Below, one piece after another: positions 5,861 to 8,469 of a stretch of DNA of 8,469 bases. Position 1 is the first letter of the stretch. Each line of letters starts with the position of its first letter. The translations under genes were made by a program, and so were the position numbers. The DNA is from Bacillota bacterium (GTDB lineage: Bacteria; Bacillota; Clostridia; Acetivibrionales; DSM-1351): assembly GCA_023441625.1 (NCBI GenBank), contig JAEZOA010000172.1, positions 1-8,469 on the forward strand, written 5' to 3'. The notes under the pieces are model-generated. The model was given only the letters and a program-made list of their open reading frames with translations. It was not told the origin of the DNA and made no database searches.

Positions 5861-5884
5861 ATGAAAAAGATTATGTATTTATAG
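5861..5884 (+). other. seven-codon mini-ORF with an excellent ribosome binding site
   Basis: AAAGGAGATATAA directly precedes an ATG that opens MKKIMYL and then stops at TAG (5882-5884), followed at once by TAA. The start region is as good as that of any gene here. It may be a leader peptide, or the 5' stub of a gene whose remainder is lost; the frame past the two stops shows no recognisable protein. No promoter was identified for it. Confidence 0.3.
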
Positions 5885-5947
5885 TAACCTTTAAATATTA
5901 ATAATTTTCAAGTTTTTCTTGAACAATTTATTAATTTGATTTACAAT

Positions 5948-5976
5948 TTGCCATAATATACTATTAAATATACAAT
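5948..5976 (+). promoter_or_regulatory. sigma-A promoter of the 339-residue gene
   Basis: TTGCCA (5948-5953) and TACAAT (5971-5976), each matching consensus at 5 of 6 positions, are separated by 17 bases. Transcription would start near 5983. The leader of about 50 nt holds a 6-bp hairpin (ATATCC 5984-5989 with GGATAT 5996-6001) ahead of the ribosome binding site. Confidence 0.75.
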
Positions 5977-6032
5977 ATGGTAGATATCCGTTCTTGGATA
6001 TATTATGACTATTTTATAAGGAGTATTTAGAC

Positions 6033-7052
6033 ATGCTTTTAGAAATCTTAAAACAGCATATGCTGTTACCGGAGAAAGAATTTTTTATAAACAAAACATT
6101 TGAAATTGATGGAGTAAGCGCAATACTGCTCAGCATAACTTCGCACTGCGATAAAAATATTTTGTGGGTAATGTATCATCAACCTGCTATTAATTTAGAA
6201 GAAGCAGAAGAGGAGATAGAGAATACTACAAACAGAAAAGATATGATTAGAAATATTTATAGGAATTCTGCTCAAGATTTTAATTTTTATGAGATTAAAA
6301 TTCAAGGGCAAAAGATGACCTTTTCTTCCTCATCTGCTAGTACTGTATATGATAATAATATTGATGCATATATGCAATTACAGCATTTTATTGAACACGG
6401 CATGAATGTTGGACCTCTTGACAAAATTGATTTATCTAACATTGTAATAGCAGCATATGAACAATCTGACAACGAAGAACTTCCACAGATTGATTTGTCA
6501 AAGAACTTGGATATTATAATAAAAATCGATGAAAGCTATAAGGAGGTGCTTATTAATCAGCCTCTTCATTTAGAGTTAGGGAATATGGAAAAGGGGAAGA
6601 AATTTTACTTTTATGATTCTATAAACAAAGTAGACCGCTTTTTCTTTGTTGATAGTATTGAGCATTATGATATTTGGCAAAAAGCGGAACTCCATTTTAG
6701 TAATGAAAAAATGAAAGGGTTTAGTAAAGAAGAGATTGAAAAAATGAAAAAACAACACTTGAAGGGTGTAGAAGAAACCTGCCCTAAGGGCATGGACCTA
6801 GCAATTATTAAATATGAAGCTGAAGATAATATACAGCTTAATTTCTATTCTAAAGAGTTTTTAGAAAAAAAACGTATTTTTAAAAGTTCAGCATCCTTCT
6901 TATTCTTTGCATCACACGGAGAAATGGGCATTAACTCTTTAGAAAGCCAAATATGCATGTTAAAGCCCATACCTAAGGATTTCAAAGGGAGCATGGATAT
7001 TGAACTGTTTTCTTGGATTATGAAGATACCTGAATATAGTATAGAGGTTTGA
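6033..7052 (+). CDS. hypothetical protein, 339 residues
   Basis: I do not recognise this protein. The start is supported by AAGGAG (6018-6023) 9 nt before the ATG, and by the promoter at 5948-5976. It has no signal peptide and no convincing membrane helix, so it is probably cytoplasmic. It is rich in Lys, Glu, Ile, Phe and Tyr. The first part (about 1-135) has alternating beta-like segments and an acidic helix (EEAEEEIE near 56-63). The middle (about 155-225) alternates hydrophobic and charged stretches. A lysine/glutamate-rich helix (about 225-245) leads to a segment around CPKGMDLAIIKYEAEDNIQL (250-269) that looks like the best conserved piece and could be used for a family search. It seems to be a single-gene unit: the next plus-strand material is a decayed fragment. 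No terminator is visible directly after it. Confidence 0.85.
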   Translation: MLLEILKQHMLLPEKEFFINKTFEIDGVSAILLSITSHCDKNILWVMYHQPAINLEEAEEEIENTTNRKDMIRNIYRNSAQDFNFYEIKIQGQKMTFSSSSASTVYDNNIDAYMQLQHFIEHGMNVGPLDKIDLSNIVIAAYEQSDNEELPQIDLSKNLDIIIKIDESYKEVLINQPLHLELGNMEKGKKFYFYDSINKVDRFFFVDSIEHYDIWQKAELHFSNEKMKGFSKEEIEKMKKQHLKGVEETCPKGMDLAIIKYEAEDNIQLNFYSKEFLEKKRIFKSSASFLFFASHGEMGINSLESQICMLKPIPKDFKGSMDIELFSWIMKIPEYSIEV

Positions 7053-7103
7053 AGTGAAAGGGAATAAGATTCTAAACTTAAAAATTTTACAATTAACAAA
7101 AGT

Positions 7104-7260
7104 GTGAAAGAACTACCAATAAACAAAAAACTCAGCAATTGACTATATTAAAGCAAATCTAGCAGGAGAAATTGATTTTAATATAGTTGTTATGAAAGCT
7201 TGTTGTTCATAATGTTTTCGATTACGAAAAAGCTATATAGAATTCTTGAAGATGAAAACA
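7104..7260 (+). pseudogene. decayed 5' fragment of an AraC-family regulator gene
   Basis: The frame at 7132-7209 reads SAIDYIKANLAGEIDF followed by NIVVMKACCS and a stop. This closely resembles the start of the AraC-type DNA-binding domain (typical form AIDYIEANLTGEIDxxxxAxxACCSxxHFQRMFSYI). The next piece, MFSIT (7212-7226), lies in another frame where the family has RMFSYI, and it runs on as KKLYRILEDENKKKD to about 7260. Upstream, VKELPINKKLS (7104-7136) lies in yet another frame. The recognisable part is about 45 codons with at least two frame changes and a probable small deletion, so no functional protein is made. The identification comes from memory of the family. The end runs into the terminator of the convergent small gene. 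Apart from this, 7053-7103 shows nothing. Confidence 0.45.
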
Positions 7261-7289
7261 AAAAGAAGGACCTATTTTCGTCCTCCTTC
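7257..7289 (-). terminator. intrinsic terminator of the 83-residue coiled-coil gene
   Basis: On the minus strand GAAGGA (7289-7284) can pair with TCCTTC (7270-7265), or GGAC (7283-7280) with GTCC (7271-7268) plus the outer three pairs around a 3-nt bulge; TTTTTG follows. The stem overlaps the last codons and stop of the gene. The matching region downstream of the neighbouring copy is related in sequence. Confidence 0.65.
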
Positions 7290-7523
7290 AATAACCTGTA
7301 TCTTTATATCCTGCCGGTCTACTTTGTCGGAAAGGATATCAACCTTATCCTCTACAACTTCAAGTTTTTCATATGTCTGCTTGTAGCCATCATACAATCC
7401 ATCCATTTTATTTTCTATTCTAATAACATCGTTCTTAAGTCCTTGAATTTCTGCTTTTGTTTCCTTTCGGAATTCTGTAAGCTCACTGTATATCTTTGTA
7501 AGAAGCTCTAATGTATCATCCAT
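7272..7523 (-). CDS. small coiled-coil protein, paralogue 1
   Basis: This is a predicted 83-residue soluble, highly charged coiled-coil protein of unknown function. It starts MDDTLELLTKIYSELTEFRK, and from about 25 to 75 shows repeated heptads with I, L, V and M at core positions (IENKM, LEVVEDKVDILSDKVD). It has no membrane segment and no cysteine. An ATG two codons earlier (7529) lies only 2 nt from AGGAGG, whereas the ATG at 7523 is 8 nt away. The upstream paralogue has exactly the same AGGAGG-8-start spacing, so the start at 7523 is chosen. It shares the pattern D-T-x-x-L-x-x-KIYSEL-x-EFRKE, a similar C-terminus and a duplicated promoter with the gene at 7689-8021. Such small tandem coiled-coil proteins are common in clostridia, but their job is not known to me. 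Confidence 0.82.
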   Translation of the reverse strand: MDDTLELLTKIYSELTEFRKETKAEIQGLKNDVIRIENKMDGLYDGYKQTYEKLEVVEDKVDILSDKVDRQDIKIQVIEGGRK

Positions 7524-7529
7524 CAGCAT

Positions 7530-7618
7530 AACCTCCTATTGCTTTGTGTGTAGATTATATCATATGCTCATGAGATAGTGAAGAGTCATTTATTATAGTA
7601 TCTCATATCAAAATAACA
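7530..7618. repeat. duplicated promoter region, unit 1 (unit 2 at 8022-8119)
   Basis: From the ribosome binding site outward, unit 1 and unit 2 share long identical blocks: CCTCCTAT, CTTTGTG and GTAGATTATATCATATGCTC, then TGAGAT and TGAAGAG. Similarity fades after about 7612 and 8113. This shows that the two small genes arose by tandem duplication that included their control region. Confidence 0.8.
7554..7582 (-). promoter_or_regulatory. extended -10 promoter of paralogue 1, with flanking dyads
   Basis: On the minus strand TGATATAAT gives a perfect extended -10 (TATAAT 7559-7554); TTCACT lies 17 bp upstream (7582-7577). The palindrome CTCATGAG (7567-7574) sits in the spacer, and TGAGATA (7571-7577) is repeated in inverse as TATCTCA (7599-7605). 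The same promoter region occurs upstream of paralogue 2. Confidence 0.65.
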
Positions 7619-7619
7619 G

Positions 7620-7690
7620 AAAAAAGGCTAGACCAACTGTCATCCTCCCTTGATTACCTATATCTTTATTATAATATCAGCATGCTTGTC
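7620..7690 (-). pseudogene. leftover 3' end of a third coiled-coil paralogue, with its terminator region
   Basis: Directly after the stop of paralogue 2, the minus strand from 7690 to 7640 reads DKHADIIIKI, stop, VIKGG, stop. This lines up with the end of paralogue 1, DKVDRQDIKIQVIEGGRK. The DNA match is clearer still: AAAGATAyAGGTwAT, then GGGAGGA against GGAGGAC. It continues through GGTC into a run of six T (7625-7620), as in the terminator of paralogue 1. Paralogue 2 already has its own complete C-terminus before this, so the segment is an extra copy. It may still supply a weak terminator for paralogue 2. Confidence 0.6.
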
Positions 7691-8021
7691 ATTTTGCGTT
7701 CTTCCTTTTGGAAGACTCAACGAATTCAAGCCTTTTATCCTGGCTATTTACTGACAAAGCAAGATAATCCATCTTATTATTTAAATTGTTAAGCTGCAAT
7801 GAATGTTCCTCTAACTTAGTAGTGGTAGCGGAACCCTGCTCGCCAAGTATCTGAAGCTTATCATTGACATCATGTTCTACTTTAGCTTCAAGCTTTGATA
7901 GTCGCTGCACAACATCTTGCTGTCCTGATACAAGCTTATTAAACCTTGTATTTGCTTCTTTTCTGAATTCTGATAACTCACTATATATCTTCTCAATCAG
8001 ATCAAATGTTTTATCTTCCAC
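7689..8021 (-). CDS. small coiled-coil protein, paralogue 2
   Basis: This is a predicted 110-residue soluble coiled-coil protein of unknown function. It starts with GTG (8021-8019), placed 8 nt after AGGAGG (8035-8030), exactly as in paralogue 1. The N-terminus EDKTFDLIEKIYSELSEFRK matches paralogue 1. Heptads run through about 25-60 (LSKLEAKVEHDVNDKLQIL) and 68-100 (LQLNNLNNKMDYLALSVNSQ) around a short break, GEQGSATTT. It is about 27 residues longer than paralogue 1, mainly in the middle. The C-terminus is basic (SSKRKNAK). It has no membrane segment, no cysteine and no catalytic motif. Each paralogue has its own promoter, so they need not be co-expressed. A structural, adaptor or phage-remnant role would be a guess. 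Confidence 0.82.
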   Translation of the reverse strand: MEDKTFDLIEKIYSELSEFRKEANTRFNKLVSGQQDVVQRLSKLEAKVEHDVNDKLQILGEQGSATTTKLEEHSLQLNNLNNKMDYLALSVNSQDKRLEFVESSKRKNAK

Positions 8022-8051
8022 AGGTACAGCCTCCTATAACTTTGTGAGTAG

Positions 8052-8080
8052 ATTATATCATATGCTCGTGAGATGTTGAA
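8052..8080 (-). promoter_or_regulatory. extended -10 promoter of paralogue 2
   Basis: TGATATAAT (TATAAT at 8057-8052 on the minus strand) is identical to the promoter of paralogue 1; the -35 region (near 8074-8080) is poor. The spacer palindrome is changed to CTCGTGAG. Farther upstream, 8088-8195 shows nothing I can assign beyond fading similarity to unit 1 around 8100-8120. Confidence 0.6.
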
Positions 8081-8195
8081 GAGGTATATATTAAAGAATA
8101 TCGTATCAGAATACTTGCCCATACAGGCTTTGACTCTAGATGTTTTGTATTTATGTAGTATGTTATACTCATTAGTTAACTTTAATGTATATCAT

Positions 8196-8233
8196 AAAAT
8201 ACAAAACCGCTAAGCCATATGACTAGCGGTTTT
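8196..8233 (-). terminator. intrinsic terminator of the tRNA-Arg gene
   Basis: AAAACCGCTA (minus strand, 8233-8224) pairs perfectly with TAGCGGTTTT (8212-8203) around an 11-nt loop, followed by GTATTTTA. It begins only a few bases after the tRNA 3' end. Confidence 0.88.
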
Positions 8234-8236
8234 AAT

Positions 8237-8313
8237 TGGTGCGCTTGACACGATTCGAACGTGCGACCTGCGGTTTAGGAAACCGACGCTCTATCCTACT
8301 GAGCTACAAACGC
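8237..8313 (-). tRNA. tRNA-Arg, anticodon CCT
   Basis: On the minus strand this 77-nt gene folds as a full cloverleaf and includes the 3' CCA. Acceptor GCGTTTG pairs with CAAGCGC (one G-U); the D stem is GCTC/GAGC; the T arm is GCACG-TTCGAAT-CGTGT. The anticodon loop TTCCTAA carries CCT (8279-8277), which reads AGG arginine codons. The first pair of the anticodon stem is a U-C mismatch; the other four pairs are intact. It is transcribed alone from the promoter at 8343-8371. Confidence 0.95.
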
Positions 8314-8342
8314 ATGATTAAGTTTATAGAAACAACTATAAT

Positions 8343-8371
8343 AGTATACTAAATATCTTCTATATTTTCAA
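8343..8371 (-). promoter_or_regulatory. sigma-A promoter of the tRNA-Arg gene
   Basis: On the minus strand TTGAAA (8371-8366) is followed after 17 bases by TATACT (8348-8343). The transcript would start near 8336, about 23 nt before the mature tRNA. The -35 overlaps the stop codon of the partial upstream reading frame. Confidence 0.82.
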
Positions 8372-8469
8372 GTCATTTTATTCATTCTTGCACCTACTAA
8401 TACACCACCTACTAATACACCATAAGAATTATTAGCATATGAAATTATACCGGGAGTTTGACAGTTGAA
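8368..8469 (-). CDS. 3' end of an unidentified gene cut by the window edge
   Basis: The minus strand is open from the window edge to a TGA at 8370-8368, giving 33 residues: FNCQTPGIISYANNSYG, then VLVGG repeated as VLVGA, then RMNKMT. The other two minus frames are closed by stops. The Gly/Val-rich stretch could be part of a membrane or glycine-zipper segment. The fragment is too short to name and may not be a real gene, but it is intact right up to the tRNA promoter, as expected for an upstream neighbour. Confidence 0.4.
   Translation of the reverse strand, partial: FNCQTPGIISYANNSYGVLVGGVLVGARMNKMT
8391..8420. repeat. 15-bp perfect tandem duplication
   Basis: CACCTACTAATACAC occurs twice in a row (8391-8405 and 8406-8420). 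In the partial minus-strand frame it adds five residues, repeating GVLVG, and keeps the frame. It is a likely replication-slippage site. Confidence 0.9.

Noticed and set aside
7200..7511. Plus-strand ORF of 103 codons
   Set aside because: Most of it is the antisense of the coiled-coil gene 7272-7523; only its first 20 codons have meaning, as part of the AraC remnant.
1..8469. CRISPR array, prophage, insertion sequence or toxin-antitoxin pair
   Set aside because: No regularly spaced repeats, no phage or transposase proteins, and no toxin or antitoxin motifs are visible. The two small coiled-coil proteins have separate promoters and do not form a typical pair.

Overview
The window is AT-rich DNA from an anaerobic, low-GC Firmicute, most likely a member of the Clostridia (Lachnospiraceae or Cellulosilyticaceae type). 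The basis is the A/T-rich codon use, strong AGGAGG ribosome binding sites, near-consensus sigma-A promoters, a 2Fe superoxide reductase (desulfoferrodoxin, an anaerobe's oxygen defence) and small coiled-coil proteins of a kind common in clostridia. No species can be named from the sequence alone. It reads as ordinary chromosome with accessory and decayed pieces, not as a phage, plasmid or CRISPR region.

Left part (1-1520): deoC (deoxyribose-phosphate aldolase) has its own promoter and a leader in which two helices compete and one covers the start region. A strong terminator lies between deoC and the convergent gene dfx (desulfoferrodoxin). dfx has an extended -10 promoter overlapped by a perfect 12-bp-arm palindrome.

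Middle part (1526-5782): a two-gene ABC exporter operon (ATPase then an 8-helix FtsX-like permease, minus strand, 1-nt overlap) is divergent from a TetR-type regulator. Two matching palindromic operators 63 bp apart bracket the exporter promoter, so the TetR protein very probably represses the exporter and perhaps itself. This module is flanked by two inverted copies of the same DnaA-box-rich element. The 57-nt cores differ at 7 positions, every change inside the stem keeps pairing, and a second conserved segment with a further DnaA box follows each core. This pair of elements is the most unusual thing in the window.

Right part (5783-8469): a long intergenic stretch with a hairpin and a 7-codon mini-ORF leads to a 339-residue protein I do not recognise, which has its own promoter. 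After it come a decayed fragment of an AraC-family regulator and a minus-strand tandem array of two small coiled-coil paralogues with duplicated promoters, plus the leftover 3' end of a third copy between them. The window ends with a tRNA-Arg(CCT) gene with promoter and terminator, and the 3' end of a minus-strand gene that carries a 15-bp tandem duplication.
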